Positions 53,770 to 63,270 of a stretch of DNA of 64,000 nt are shown here, one piece after another. The notes under the pieces were generated by a model, which did no database searches, was not told the DNA's origin, and saw only the letters and a program-made list of their open reading frames with translations. Every line of letters begins with the position of its first letter. The stretch's first letter is position 1. The position numbers and the translations under genes were made by a program. This stretch comes from Cyclobacteriaceae bacterium (GTDB lineage: Bacteria; Bacteroidota; Bacteroidia; Cytophagales; Cyclobacteriaceae), in assembly GCA_016787725.1 (NCBI GenBank), contig JAEUTZ010000025.1, forward strand, positions 310,001 to 374,000, written 5' to 3'.

Positions 53770-55060
53770 GATCGTGAACCGTCCAGGCTCTGAATTTCAG
53801 AACGAAATAAACCAGCGACAAGGCAATGAGAAGGGAACCGGCAATAGAAAGGATGTATCCTGCGGAGATAAAAAACTCAAGCCAACTTAACTCAGCTTTC
53901 CCAAACTCTTTGAAAAGTAGCACACCAACACTTCCTAAATACCCAAATGAATCCGCCAGGTAAATCAGAAACCCAACGGTACTGACATACCTAAACGTGG
54001 CGATGAGTCGATCAAAGAAAATGCTGTTGAATTGGATGTAACCAAAATACAGACCCATTCCTACTAAAATCATCCAGGTGGGGGCGCCAATCAATTCTCG
54101 CTCGAAAGCGAGGGTACTGATGCCCACCGTAATCATGCCCAGGAAAACAATCAGGTGATTGATCACCATCGCTTTGAAATTGTCGCGAATGACCATCAGG
54201 CTGCCAATCACAATCAAAACCGTAATGGCAACAATCGACTCCGTGAACGTAAAAATGCCTGGCTTGTCACCATATCCTAATGATTGCCAGATTTCAGCAG
54301 AAAAATTATCGCGAAAGTCCCGGAAGGCAGTTAACAACATGTACGTAAGAATGAGCAGGATCAATCCGGGGGCAAAAGTCAGCGTATAAGCCATCCGTTC
54401 TTTTCCTGTCATGGGGCTGCGTTTGGTGCGAAGTGCTTCATCTTCAACGGTGGGGGGCGGGATTTTATCAAGCAACCAAAGAAACAGGACCAGCGGAAGA
54501 AAGAACAGGCACGCAGCAACAAAGGGCATCCAGAATTCGGATGTGCCCCAATCGCGGATCAGGAAGCCGCCTATGGTTTTTGCAAAGCCGGCAGAAAAAA
54601 TGAAACTCACCGATAAACTCGCACCCAATACTTCTGTTAGTTTGCGTCCTTCCAGGTAGCCAAAAACCATCCCCCACACCATGCCCAACGGAAGTCCATT
54701 GAAAAACAAAAAGATCAAATTGTACGGGGTGGGGGTAATCGCAAAAAACAACCACGACAAGGTAGCGATACTGACCATCAACAATATTCCTTTGGCACGG
54801 GCATGGGCGCCTAACTCGGAAACAACTTTTATCCCGATAAACTTTGAAAGCATGTATCCGATTACTTGAAAAATGACCATCCACACTTTGAAGTCAGCAC
54901 CCCATACCGCCAAGTTTTCGTACGTGGCCACACCAAAAGTTTTTCGCAAAGCAAAGATGCACGTATACAGGCAAAAGGCAGTGATGGAAACGTACAACGA
55001 AAACCCAAGACCATGGGTGCGTTCTAACCAGAGCGTAATTTTTGATTTCGGGAGACTCAA
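53744..55060 (-). CDS. DUF5690-family MFS-like membrane protein
   Basis: 438 residues, about 12 membrane helices in MFS arrangement (FCLYTCIFALRKTFGVATYE; GLPLGMVWGMVFGYLEGRKLTEVLGA). The only start at the N-terminal end is TTG at 55060 (MSLPKSKITLWLERTHG); an in-frame TAG lies just upstream. The family is of unknown substrate. Confidence 0.8.
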   Translation of the reverse strand: MSLPKSKITLWLERTHGLGFSLYVSITAFCLYTCIFALRKTFGVATYENLAVWGADFKVWMVIFQVIGYMLSKFIGIKVVSELGAHARAKGILLMVSIATLSWLFFAITPTPYNLIFLFFNGLPLGMVWGMVFGYLEGRKLTEVLGASLSVSFIFSAGFAKTIGGFLIRDWGTSEFWMPFVAACLFFLPLVLFLWLLDKIPPPTVEDEALRTKRSPMTGKERMAYTLTFAPGLILLILTYMLLTAFRDFRDNFSAEIWQSLGYGDKPGIFTFTESIVAITVLIVIGSLMVIRDNFKAMVINHLIVFLGMITVGISTLAFERELIGAPTWMILVGMGLYFGYIQFNSIFFDRLIATFRYVSTVGFLIYLADSFGYLGSVGVLLFKEFGKAELSWLEFFISAGYILSIAGSLLIALSLVYFVLKFRAWTVHDPTPYQHQA

Positions 55061-55198
55061 AATACTTTGTAAAATCTAAAATTAGTATTTCCGCACAGAT
55101 CTGCAAGAAATGGATAGGAAGTGCAAAGGAGTAGTTGTCGATCAGGTAATCACAATATTTTCTATTTTTAATCCATGTATTCATCAATTTTTGATTTT

Positions 55199-56254
55199 AT
55201 GAAACTTTTAGTGGTGAGCTTGCTGGTTAGCGTGTGCTTCGTGAGTTGTAGCAAGAAGGAGGGTACAACAGAAACGTCATCCGCCATTAGCACCATCGCC
55301 TTTGGTTCGTGTGCCGAACAATGGAAACCACAACCGGTATTGGATCAGGTAATCAGCAAACACCCCGATATTTTTATTTACCTGGGCGACAACATTTACA
55401 GTGATACATACAGCATGGATACCTTAAGAATGAATTATGAGGTGTTGGCTAACAAACCTGAATTTCAACGACTAAAAAAGGCAATGCCCATCTATGCCAT
55501 CTGGGATGATCACGATTTCGGATGGAATGATTCCGGACGGCATTATCCTTACAAGGAAGAATCCAAACAGATTTTCCTGGACTTCTTTGGCGATCAGAAC
55601 GATCCGTTAATCCACAACCATCCCGGTATTTACCATACCGCCTATTTTGGAACTACCGGTAACCGCATTCAGATCATTTTCCCGGACTTGCGAACCTTTC
55701 GTGATAAGTTGTTGCCCTACAACGGAAACCGAAATGGGGATGCCCGGTTTAATTATTCGTTGGATTATTCGCCTTATGAAACGATTGATTCAACCATGAT
55801 GGGCGAAGAGCAATGGCGCTGGCTGGAGGCGGAGTTAAAAAAGCCGGCCGACTTAAGAATAATAGCATCAAGCACGCAATTCAGCATTACCCACAATGGT
55901 TACGAAGCCTGGACTAATTTTCCTCACGAACAACAACGCTTTCTGGAATTAATAAAATCCACCCAGGCGAAAGGTGTGCTGTTCATTTCTGGCGATGTGC
56001 ATTATGCGGAAATCTCTAAACTTACCAGCCCCGATTTGTATCCAATCTATGATGTAACGGCCAGTGGCATCACCTCCACGTGGGACTTTGCCACACCCAA
56101 CGACCATCGGATTGATGGACCTGTAATGGAGAATAACTTCGGGTTAATCAAAGTAAACTGGCAATTGCAGGACCCTGAGATCAGCTTGCAAATTCATGAT
56201 GCAGAAGGCAACGAGAGAATCAATCGGGTAATCAAACTGAGTGAATTGAAATAA
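55199..56254 (+). CDS. PhoD-like metallophosphatase lipoprotein
   Basis: 351 residues from ATG at 55199 (MKLLVVSLLVSVCFVSCSKKE, lipobox FVSC); ATG-initiated reading at 55175 would add eight residues. Metal-binding motifs YLGDNIYSD, IWDDHDFGWND and FISGDVHYAE match the PhoD alkaline phosphatase/phosphodiesterase family. It should act at the outer face of a membrane. Confidence 0.88.
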   Translation: MKLLVVSLLVSVCFVSCSKKEGTTETSSAISTIAFGSCAEQWKPQPVLDQVISKHPDIFIYLGDNIYSDTYSMDTLRMNYEVLANKPEFQRLKKAMPIYAIWDDHDFGWNDSGRHYPYKEESKQIFLDFFGDQNDPLIHNHPGIYHTAYFGTTGNRIQIIFPDLRTFRDKLLPYNGNRNGDARFNYSLDYSPYETIDSTMMGEEQWRWLEAELKKPADLRIIASSTQFSITHNGYEAWTNFPHEQQRFLELIKSTQAKGVLFISGDVHYAEISKLTSPDLYPIYDVTASGITSTWDFATPNDHRIDGPVMENNFGLIKVNWQLQDPEISLQIHDAEGNERINRVIKLSELK

Positions 56255-56258
56255 GGCC

Positions 56259-58214
56259 TTACCGATTCACCTTCACCTCCTTGATTTTCCGGGGCAGCCA
56301 TACCTGCATAGGGTTTTGGCCTCGGTTACACCAGGCATAATAAGGGATGGCCGTAATTTTTTTCGCTTCTGTTTTTACCGATTGTCCATCTGTAGTCACC
56401 TGAACAGCAGGGGCATCGAATTGAATGGTGGTAACACCTTCCAACAAATTAGGTTGAAAGGAGGTGGTAAACCGGACGTTATCTTGCAGAATAAAATTCC
56501 AGGCCTGACCACCGTTGTCGGCACCTTCCACACAATACACCAACGGCCCACGTTGTAAGGCAACCCGGTCTGCATTTTGTTTTACTTCCGGACGCGAAAC
56601 AATCCGTTTTACATTCATGGGCAGCGCCAATTCAACCTGATCGCCTTTTTTCCAGTCGCGGTCGATCACGGCATAACCATTTAAAAGTTGAAACGGAACA
56701 GCCTTTCCATTGACCGAAAGAGTGAATGCTTCTTTAGTTTTGTCTTCAAAAACAAACAAGTCGCCAGGAACAGCCTCACCCTGCACCCATCCAGGAATAC
56801 GCAGGTGAACTTTAAACTTACTTTTTGATTTCGGTTGTAGGGTCAGTTTCACGTTTCCATCCCATGGGTAGTTGGTTTCCATTGTAATAGGAACCTCCGC
56901 TTTGCCGATACGGGGTGTGGTTGAACTGCCAATGAAAAGATTTATCCATAATCCCGTTTCGGAATACCCATAGATGTAATCACCCAGCGAAGATATCAGA
57001 CGCGCAATGTTGGCCGGGCAACAGGCGGTTCCAAACCACTCGCGTCTGTAGTGTCTTCCATCCGAGGCGAGCGGGTTTCCATAGAAAAACCGGTCGCCCG
57101 ATAAGGATAATCCATCGCGGGCCCCATTGTATAAGCTACGCTCCAGCACATCAATAAACTGACTGTTGCCTGTCAGTAAATTCATCCGTTGATTCCAGAA
57201 CACCATGCCGACAGAGGCACACGTCTCGCAGTACGCTTGTTCATTCGGTAAATCATAATCGGTGCTGAAGCCTTCATTGCTTCCGGACGATCCAATGCCC
57301 CCGGTAACATACAGGTTGCGGTGTACCACATCTTCCCATACGGTCTGCATGGCCTGCATATACCCGGCGTCTCCGGTGAGGGCCGCCACATCAGCTGCCC
57401 CGGTGTAGAGGTACATGGCGCGTACCGCATGGCCAGTGATTTCCTTCTGCTCGCGCACCGGCACCACATCTTGTGCATAGGCCGTGTCCTTCCATTCCGT
57501 CCACGTGTAGCCTGTGGCATATTTATGGCCGCGCTCTTCCAGCAGCCAATGCGCGAGGGTGAGGTATTTTTTATCCTGGGTGGTGGTGTAAAGTTTAACC
57601 AGGGCCAGTTCCAGTTCCTGATGCCCGGTTACCCAATGCTTTTTACCGGGCCCGAAAAGTGAATCAAAGTGATCGGCAAACTTAATGGCAACGTCCAGCA
57701 GTTTTCGCTTGCCCGTTACCTGATAGTAAGCCACCGCAGCTTCAATCAGGTGACCGCCATTGTAATCCTCGTGCATGCTCATATCACTCCAGCGTTCATT
57801 CAACCGGCCCAACGTATAGTAGGTGTTGAGGTACCCATCCGGCAACTGAGCTGCTGCAATCTTATCAATCCATTCATCCGCTTTCTTTTCAAGCTCAGGA
57901 TTAGGATGATTCTTCAGCGAATACGCAATGGCTTCCAGGGCTTTAAATACATCCGAGTCATCGTAAAATATACCTTCATGTTTTTCATTTTGTCCACGGG
58001 CCACCTTTTCAAAATTCCGGATGCGTGGGGTCTTCACTTCGGTTTGATAAATACACGCTTGCAGGGTGGTAGTAGCTACCTTATCCAGCGTAGGCTTCCA
58101 GAAGGCATCGGTGATGGTGACTTGAGAAAAGCTAACGGGCTCAATTTTTCGGGTTGGAAGTTGAGCCGATAACACAACCGGAAGCAGGCAAAGAAAAATC
58201 AGAATTCGTTTCAT
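56259..58214 (-). CDS. GH127-family glycoside hydrolase (beta-L-arabinofuranosidase-like)
   Basis: 651 residues from ATG at 58214 (MKRILIFLCLLPVVLSAQ, signal peptide). The active-site set of the HypBA1 family is intact: Glu314 (general acid/base equivalent), Glu330 and Cys332 (AYCETCAS), Cys398-Cys399 (TACCPANIAR), where one Cys is the nucleophile and the others bind zinc. An all-alpha barrel precedes a beta-sandwich C-terminal part. Exported, so it probably trims plant arabinose glycans. No SusCD pair lies nearby. Confidence 0.9.
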   Translation of the reverse strand: MKRILIFLCLLPVVLSAQLPTRKIEPVSFSQVTITDAFWKPTLDKVATTTLQACIYQTEVKTPRIRNFEKVARGQNEKHEGIFYDDSDVFKALEAIAYSLKNHPNPELEKKADEWIDKIAAAQLPDGYLNTYYTLGRLNERWSDMSMHEDYNGGHLIEAAVAYYQVTGKRKLLDVAIKFADHFDSLFGPGKKHWVTGHQELELALVKLYTTTQDKKYLTLAHWLLEERGHKYATGYTWTEWKDTAYAQDVVPVREQKEITGHAVRAMYLYTGAADVAALTGDAGYMQAMQTVWEDVVHRNLYVTGGIGSSGSNEGFSTDYDLPNEQAYCETCASVGMVFWNQRMNLLTGNSQFIDVLERSLYNGARDGLSLSGDRFFYGNPLASDGRHYRREWFGTACCPANIARLISSLGDYIYGYSETGLWINLFIGSSTTPRIGKAEVPITMETNYPWDGNVKLTLQPKSKSKFKVHLRIPGWVQGEAVPGDLFVFEDKTKEAFTLSVNGKAVPFQLLNGYAVIDRDWKKGDQVELALPMNVKRIVSRPEVKQNADRVALQRGPLVYCVEGADNGGQAWNFILQDNVRFTTSFQPNLLEGVTTIQFDAPAVQVTTDGQSVKTEAKKITAIPYYAWCNRGQNPMQVWLPRKIKEVKVNR

Positions 58215-58451
58215 ACGCACGATTGAATGTGTGAATTTATGGGTTGACCACAACTTCCCACAACCCGAGGTTTACTTTTTGAAAGTGCGGAGAATCGCAA
58301 CCGGGATTGTCGGTAACCGGCCACCTTAAAAGAATAAGGCAAAATCTTCAATTCATTGTTTTAGATCAGTAAAGGTTGAGATCCGCTTTTATTCTCAAGC
58401 CTGCACTTTTGAAAAGTCTAAAATCTTTACATCATCAATTGCATACGGTAG
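58215..58451. other. Intergenic stretch, no gene seen
   Basis: First part of the 419-bp gap between the GH127 gene and the tRNA gene. No ORF of note, no TAnnTTTG box for the GH127 gene on the minus strand, no repeat. The rest of the gap holds the candidate RNA at 58452-58581. Confidence 0.6.
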
Positions 58452-58581
58452 GAAATTTAGCTTCGATTTAATTTCGCAGCGGAGTCTCCCGCCTCGAGGA
58501 CTCTGCTGCCAGTGACTGTGTCTTTAAATTTCAGCTTCTGTCCCTGAAACAGGCATCTACAAAGAATCGATTCTCTTTTTT
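58452..58581 (+). ncRNA. Possible structured small RNA
   Basis: GAAATTTA (452-459) pairs with TAAATTTC (525-532). Inside, separated by ~15-nt internal-loop strands on each side, GCAGCGGAGTC (476-486) pairs with GACTCTGCTGC (499-509; 11 bp with one G-U) around a 12-nt loop. Downstream AGAATCGATTCT plus a run of six T (576-581) could end a transcript. The long hairpin with a large bubble is loosely 6S-like, but no family match is claimed. Strand is inferred from the T-run. Confidence 0.35.
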
Positions 58582-58609
58582 ACGCTTAGGTAATTTTAGG
58601 GGTAATTAT

Positions 58610-58617
58610 TAACATTG
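58610..58617 (+). promoter_or_regulatory. Near-consensus -7 box for the tRNA
   Basis: TAACATTG differs from TAnnTTTG at one position and lies 16 nt before the tRNA. Confidence 0.3.
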
Positions 58618-58633
58618 CACTCCCAAAACGTAG

Positions 58634-58707
58634 GGGCCCATAGCTCAGCTGGTTAGAGCACCTGACTCATAATCAGGGGGTCGCTGGATCGTGCCCAGCT
58701 GGGCCCA
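58634..58707 (+). tRNA. tRNA with CAT anticodon, probably tRNA-Ile2
   Basis: 74 nt. Acceptor GGGCCCA/TGGGCCC, D-arm GCTC/GAGC, anticodon stem CCTGA/TCAGG with loop CTCATAA (anticodon CAT), variable GGGTC, T-stem GCTGG/CCAGC. C4-G69, C5-G68 and U12-A23 agree with lysidine-synthetase determinants, favouring Ile2 over elongator Met. The T-loop is ATCGTGC instead of TTCRANY: positions 54 and 58 are A and T instead of T and A. CCA not encoded. Confidence 0.85.
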
Positions 58708-58747
58708 CATTTTTTTCTCTCAGGTTCCCTTAACACAGCCTTGCATC

Positions 58748-59395
58748 ATGTGGGTGGAAGTTTTTTCAGAAGCGGTTGAACTGCTTCCCCAAAAAGCCCT
58801 GTTTTTAAAGCGGTGGAAGGTGCTTTTAATTGCCGATTTGCATTTTGGAAAGATCAATCACTTTCGCAAATCAGGAATACCGGTGCCGGCCCGCGCCAAC
58901 GATAAAAATTCAGAAACATTAATTTCCTTACTGCAACAGACAAAACCGGAACGGGTGATCTTCCTGGGCGATTTATTCCACAGCCATTACAATGAAGAAT
59001 GGGAAGTGGTGGGTCAGATCCGAAGGCACTTTTCCACCTGCCAATTCGAACTGGTATTGGGCAATCATGATATTCTCAGTGGTGTGCAGTATGAACGGCA
59101 TCATGTTAAGGTTACCCTGAGCCAACTGCAGCTTGGAAAGTTCCTCCTCACACACGAACCACTGGCCGAAGTGCCGGAAGGGTGCTACAACTTGTGTGGC
59201 CACATCCACCCGGCCGTTCAGCTGCGCGGCAGCGGACGACAATCCGTAACCTTACCTTGTTTTTATTTTGGTAGCCACCAGGCTATTCTTCCGGCATTTG
59301 GTTCATTTACCGGAATGGCACGCATTGTGCCCAGGAAAAAGGATAGAATTTTTGTTATTGCAGACAATCAGCTCATCGCCTATCAAGATGCCTAG
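58748..59395 (+). CDS. pdeM: Ligase-associated-type metallophosphoesterase PdeM
   Basis: 215 residues from ATG at 58748 (MWVEVFSEAVELLPQKALFL). The calcineurin-like motifs LIADLHFGK, FLGDLFHSH, VLGNHD, THEP and GHIHP are complete. PdeM is the endonuclease-type partner of ligase-associated DNA repair genes, but no DNA ligase, Lhr helicase or exonuclease gene is adjacent here. The 3' end overlaps the capA-like gene by 8 bp. Confidence 0.85.
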   Translation: MWVEVFSEAVELLPQKALFLKRWKVLLIADLHFGKINHFRKSGIPVPARANDKNSETLISLLQQTKPERVIFLGDLFHSHYNEEWEVVGQIRRHFSTCQFELVLGNHDILSGVQYERHHVKVTLSQLQLGKFLLTHEPLAEVPEGCYNLCGHIHPAVQLRGSGRQSVTLPCFYFGSHQAILPAFGSFTGMARIVPRKKDRIFVIADNQLIAYQDA

Positions 59396-60737
59396 AATCC
59401 TGTGTGTCCTCTTCTTCGCAATAAGTGATCCGATCTTCGGCCAAGACACCACCCGGCTTTCACTGCTGTTTGTAGGCGACATTATGCAGCACGACTCCAA
59501 CATCGCTGCCGCGTATGATCCGGAAACGAAACGATATGACTATTCAGCCTGCTTTGAATACGGGGCCCCAATCCTGCGCTCGGCTGACCTCACATTCGGC
59601 AATCTGGAATTGACCCTGGCCGGTGCACCCTACAAAGGCTATCCCCAATTCAGCGCGCCCGATGCACTGGCAGTGGAATTAAAAAAGTCGGGCTTCGATA
59701 TTCTGGTTACGGCCAACAACCATAGCCTTGATCGGAGACGAAAAGGATTGGAACGAACGCTTCGCGTATTGGATTCCTTGCAGCTGTTGCATACCGGCAC
59801 CTTTCGCGATTCGCTGGAGCGCAGTGAAACTTATCCGCTGGTAATAACTAAGAAGGGATTTCAATTGTCGTTGTTGAATTATACCTATGGCACCAATGGC
59901 ATCCCCGTCACCAAACCCAACATCGTCAACCTGATTGATACTGTACTGATCAAACAGGATCTGGAAAAGGCACGCAGCCAACAGTCAGATGCGATCATCG
60001 TATTTATGCACTGGGGGGCCGAGTACCAAAGCTTACCCAATCAGGAACAAAAGCGACTGGCTGCCTTATGTTTTCGTGAAGGTGCCAACCTGGTGATAGG
60101 CGCACACCCACATGTGTTGCAACCCATGCAATGGAATAAGGAAGAAAACCAGGTGGTAGTTTATTCGCTGGGAAATTTTGTCTCCGGACAGCGTCCACGG
60201 TATCGCGATGGTGGAGCGATGGTGTGGATTGATTTACAAAAAGTCAGCACGGATTCCGTGAGCCGTACCACCATCGATACCGTTGAATATGAATTGGAGT
60301 GGGTACAAAAGTCCAGGGATTTTGTCATCCGGCCCTTTCGTTATTTTGAAGGCGATACGGTCTTCATAAAGGAGCCCATGGCACGCGAAGCACAAAAATT
60401 ATTTGCCAAAGATGCACGGGCATTGTTAGGCAAACACAACGTGAATGTGATTGAGCGCACCCCACAGGGTTCAGATAATGTTCAATACGCGATCCGGCTG
60501 GGATCACTCGCTGACGTTGATTCTGTCCACCTCCAGGACCCGTTACTTCAATTTTATAGCCTGTCAAGATGGGAGTCGGATCAGGATGCCATCTGGCTTA
60601 CCGGATCATTTTATGATTTCGAGTTGGCACAACAAGCGCTGGTAGAAATTTTAACAAAGACTCCCTTTCGCAAGGCGCGGATTCTTCGAAGAATTGATTT
60701 GGAACTTCTACCTCCCCGTAAAAATCACACCAATTGA
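59388..60737 (+). CDS. CapA-family metallophosphatase-like protein
   Basis: 449 residues from ATG at 59388 (MPRILCVLFFAISDPIFGQ, signal peptide). FVGDIMQHD, NLELTL, TANNHSLDR, FMHWGAEY and GAHPHVLQ mark the PGA_cap (CapA) domain. A C-terminal region (about 330-440) may be an SPOR-like unit (WLTGSFYDFELAQQALVEILTKTPFRKARIL). Likely surface-glycan related; no capB/capC nearby. Confidence 0.85.
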   Translation: MPRILCVLFFAISDPIFGQDTTRLSLLFVGDIMQHDSNIAAAYDPETKRYDYSACFEYGAPILRSADLTFGNLELTLAGAPYKGYPQFSAPDALAVELKKSGFDILVTANNHSLDRRRKGLERTLRVLDSLQLLHTGTFRDSLERSETYPLVITKKGFQLSLLNYTYGTNGIPVTKPNIVNLIDTVLIKQDLEKARSQQSDAIIVFMHWGAEYQSLPNQEQKRLAALCFREGANLVIGAHPHVLQPMQWNKEENQVVVYSLGNFVSGQRPRYRDGGAMVWIDLQKVSTDSVSRTTIDTVEYELEWVQKSRDFVIRPFRYFEGDTVFIKEPMAREAQKLFAKDARALLGKHNVNVIERTPQGSDNVQYAIRLGSLADVDSVHLQDPLLQFYSLSRWESDQDAIWLTGSFYDFELAQQALVEILTKTPFRKARILRRIDLELLPPRKNHTN

Positions 60738-61391
60738 AAATTCCAATCCGGTAAAGTCAACCCTGGCATCCGCGTAATCGAGGGCTTTGGTTTCAATCGC
60801 GCTGAGTGTACCGCCCGTGTACGAACCGGTCAGCGGAAATTTAGCAGCCCCCATCAGATAATTCGTTTCAATCGAGATTCCAAATTGGCGGGTAACATAA
60901 AAGGTAAACTCAACCCCGGCATGAAATCCATACCCCGGGTGGTTATCAAAATTCAGTGCGGCATTGGCTACGTCCCAGTTTTCAACTTCCCGAAGGGTCC
61001 GATCAATGTTTCCATAGTTCAACTTATTATCGAAGCCATAAAACCCAAACACACCGCCTTTAATATCGAACTCTGCTTGCTTTCCGGCAAACTGAAGGAC
61101 GAGTTCTACAGGTACGAAAAGCGTGAAGTTGGGTCCGAGGAAGGGTTCTTTCGTTTCATAGGGCAAGCCGGTCATGCTCAGTCCTGACATCCGGTAGAGC
61201 GAAGCCCCCGTTTCAAGAGCAAGAAACCGGTTGATGTTAAACCCCACACCGCGCAGAGAAAACGGACTGATGGGCGTGGAGAAATATCCGTTACGGGGAA
61301 TGAAGTAAGAAAAGGAAAGCCCGACATCCTGAGCAAACAACCCGCTCGCACCCGATACCAGGAAGGCAATAACCAGAATAATGCGTTTCAT
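60708..61391 (-). CDS. Outer-membrane beta-barrel protein
   Basis: 227 residues. Signal peptide MKRIILVIAFLVSGASGLFAQ; alternating strands such as FGISIETNYLMGAAKF and GLEFSIGVIFTGR typical of small barrels. The 3' end overlaps the convergent capA-like gene by 30 bp. Function unknown. Confidence 0.75.
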   Translation of the reverse strand: MKRIILVIAFLVSGASGLFAQDVGLSFSYFIPRNGYFSTPISPFSLRGVGFNINRFLALETGASLYRMSGLSMTGLPYETKEPFLGPNFTLFVPVELVLQFAGKQAEFDIKGGVFGFYGFDNKLNYGNIDRTLREVENWDVANAALNFDNHPGYGFHAGVEFTFYVTRQFGISIETNYLMGAAKFPLTGSYTGGTLSAIETKALDYADARVDFTGLEFSIGVIFTGR

Positions 61392-61504
61392 TTTAATGAA
61401 TTTATCAAGTCCGGCAAGTTACTAAACTATCCAGCAGCCACCGTTGACAAAATTCTGAACAGAACTTAACGCGTGGATTCTTATTTTGCCACAAATTATT
61501 TTCT

Positions 61505-63220
61505 ATGAAAAAGTTCTTTCAATGGACGGGTGTTGTGTTGCTGGCCGTAAGTCTTGTTCAATGTGCCGGGAAGAAGACCCCGGCTGATCTGATCATACGG
61601 GGTGGAACCATTTACACCATGGAGTCAGCCAATCCAACTGTGGAGGCCGTGGCCGTGCGGGGCGACACCATTGTATACAGCGGGGATGTGAATGGGCTCG
61701 CTCCTTATGAGGGTGAACTCACACAGGTGATTGATCTCCAGGGAAAAACGATGACTCCGGGATTCATTGAAGGGCATGGTCACCTGATGGGATTAGGGTA
61801 CAACGAGTTGAACCTCGATCTCATGAATGTAGCGAGCTATGATGAGTTGGTGGAAAAAGTGAAAGAGGCGGTGGCCAAAGCACAACCGGGTCAATGGATT
61901 TTAGGTCGCGGCTGGCATCAGGACAAGTGGACAAAAAAGCCGGAGAAAATGGTCAACGGGTTTCAAACCCACCAGCTACTGAGTGCTGTTTCGCCAGATA
62001 ACCCGGTGTTTTTAAGACATGCCAGCGGGCATGCCGGTTTCGCCAATGCCAAAGCGATGCAACTAGCAGGTGTGAACCAGCTTTCGGTTGAAAAGTTGGG
62101 CAAAGACCTAGGCGAGGGTGGCGAAATAATGGTCGATGAATTGGGTAACCCAACCGGGCTTTTCAATGAACGCGCCCAGATGCTCATCGCACAACACATT
62201 CCTGAAAATACTGCCGAAACGGATGAACAAGCCCTGGAACTCGCCATGGCTGCTTGTTTGCGAAATGGAATCACCAGCTTTCACGATGCCGGTGTCTCCC
62301 GCGAAAACATCGAATTATATAAGCGATTTAAGACAGCTGGAAAATTGAATACCCGAATCTACGCCATGCTAACAGGATTCGACAGTAACCTGCTCTACGA
62401 ATGGTTTCGCAAAGGTCCGGAAGTAGACACAGCAAATTTGCTAACCATCCGCGCCATCAAATTGAATTGCGATGGGGCGTTGGGATCCCGCGGTGCCTGG
62501 TTGTTGGAACCTTATTCCGATCGGCCCGACTTCAGCGGCATGGCCACACTATCGATGGACACCGTGCTGAAGATTTCCCGCGAAGGGTTGAAGCATGGCT
62601 TTCAGATTTGTTCACACGCCATTGGCGATCGGGCCAACAAAGAAATTCTGGATCGTTACGAAACAGCACTGCGTGAAAAGCCGGAGGTTCGCGATCATCG
62701 CTATCGCATTGAACATGCACAGCATTTGCATCCGAACGATATTCCCCGCTTTGGAATGCTGGGTGTAATTCCGGCCATGCAGGCCATCCACTTGTCTTCC
62801 GATCGGCCGTGGGCCATCGACAGGTTAGGAGCGAAGCGCATCCGCGAAGGTGCCTACATGTGGCAATCCTTATTGAAAACCGGAGCTGTGATTGTAAATG
62901 GTACCGATGTTCCCGTGGAGCCCATCAATCCGATTGCCTCCTTCTTTGCTTCGGTAACGCGTCAAACCTTGAAAGGTGAACCGGCCGGTGGCTTCGAGCC
63001 GGAAGAAAAAATGACCCGTGAGCAGGCCTTGAAATCCTACACCCTCGATGCTGCCTATGGGGCCTTTGAAGAAACGATTAAGGGATCGATCAAACCCGGT
63101 AAGCTGGCCGATTTCACCATTTTCTCGAAAGACCTCATGACCATTCCGGATCCGGAGATCCTGTCTGCCGAAGTAACCATGACCATCTTGGGTGGGAAGG
63201 TGGCGTACGAGAAGAAATAG
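61505..63220 (+). CDS. YtcJ-like amidohydrolase lipoprotein
   Basis: 571 residues. Lipobox LVQC in MKKFFQWTGVVLLAVSLVQCAGKK. Metal motifs GFIEGHGHLMG, ICSHAIGDRANKEIL, RIEHAQHLHPND and NGTDVPVEP match the amidohydrolase_3 (YtcJ) family; the carboxylated-Lys position is not obvious. Acts on an unknown amide in the periplasm or at the surface. Followed by a terminator. Confidence 0.88.
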   Translation: MKKFFQWTGVVLLAVSLVQCAGKKTPADLIIRGGTIYTMESANPTVEAVAVRGDTIVYSGDVNGLAPYEGELTQVIDLQGKTMTPGFIEGHGHLMGLGYNELNLDLMNVASYDELVEKVKEAVAKAQPGQWILGRGWHQDKWTKKPEKMVNGFQTHQLLSAVSPDNPVFLRHASGHAGFANAKAMQLAGVNQLSVEKLGKDLGEGGEIMVDELGNPTGLFNERAQMLIAQHIPENTAETDEQALELAMAACLRNGITSFHDAGVSRENIELYKRFKTAGKLNTRIYAMLTGFDSNLLYEWFRKGPEVDTANLLTIRAIKLNCDGALGSRGAWLLEPYSDRPDFSGMATLSMDTVLKISREGLKHGFQICSHAIGDRANKEILDRYETALREKPEVRDHRYRIEHAQHLHPNDIPRFGMLGVIPAMQAIHLSSDRPWAIDRLGAKRIREGAYMWQSLLKTGAVIVNGTDVPVEPINPIASFFASVTRQTLKGEPAGGFEPEEKMTREQALKSYTLDAAYGAFEETIKGSIKPGKLADFTIFSKDLMTIPDPEILSAEVTMTILGGKVAYEKK

Positions 63221-63221
63221 A

Positions 63222-63246
63222 AAAAGGCCGGGTGAACCGGCCTTTT
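63222..63246. terminator. Terminator between convergent amidohydrolase and TerB genes
   Basis: AAAAGGCCGG (222-231), loop GTGAA, CCGGCCTTTT (237-246): a GC-rich 10-bp stem with A and T tracts on both sides, able to act in both directions. Confidence 0.88.
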
Positions 63247-63270
63247 GTATACCTTAGTGGTCGATCGGTT

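Noticed and set aside
57669-58172. 167-codon plus-strand ORF
   Set aside because: Antisense to the GH127 gene, which has all active-site residues.
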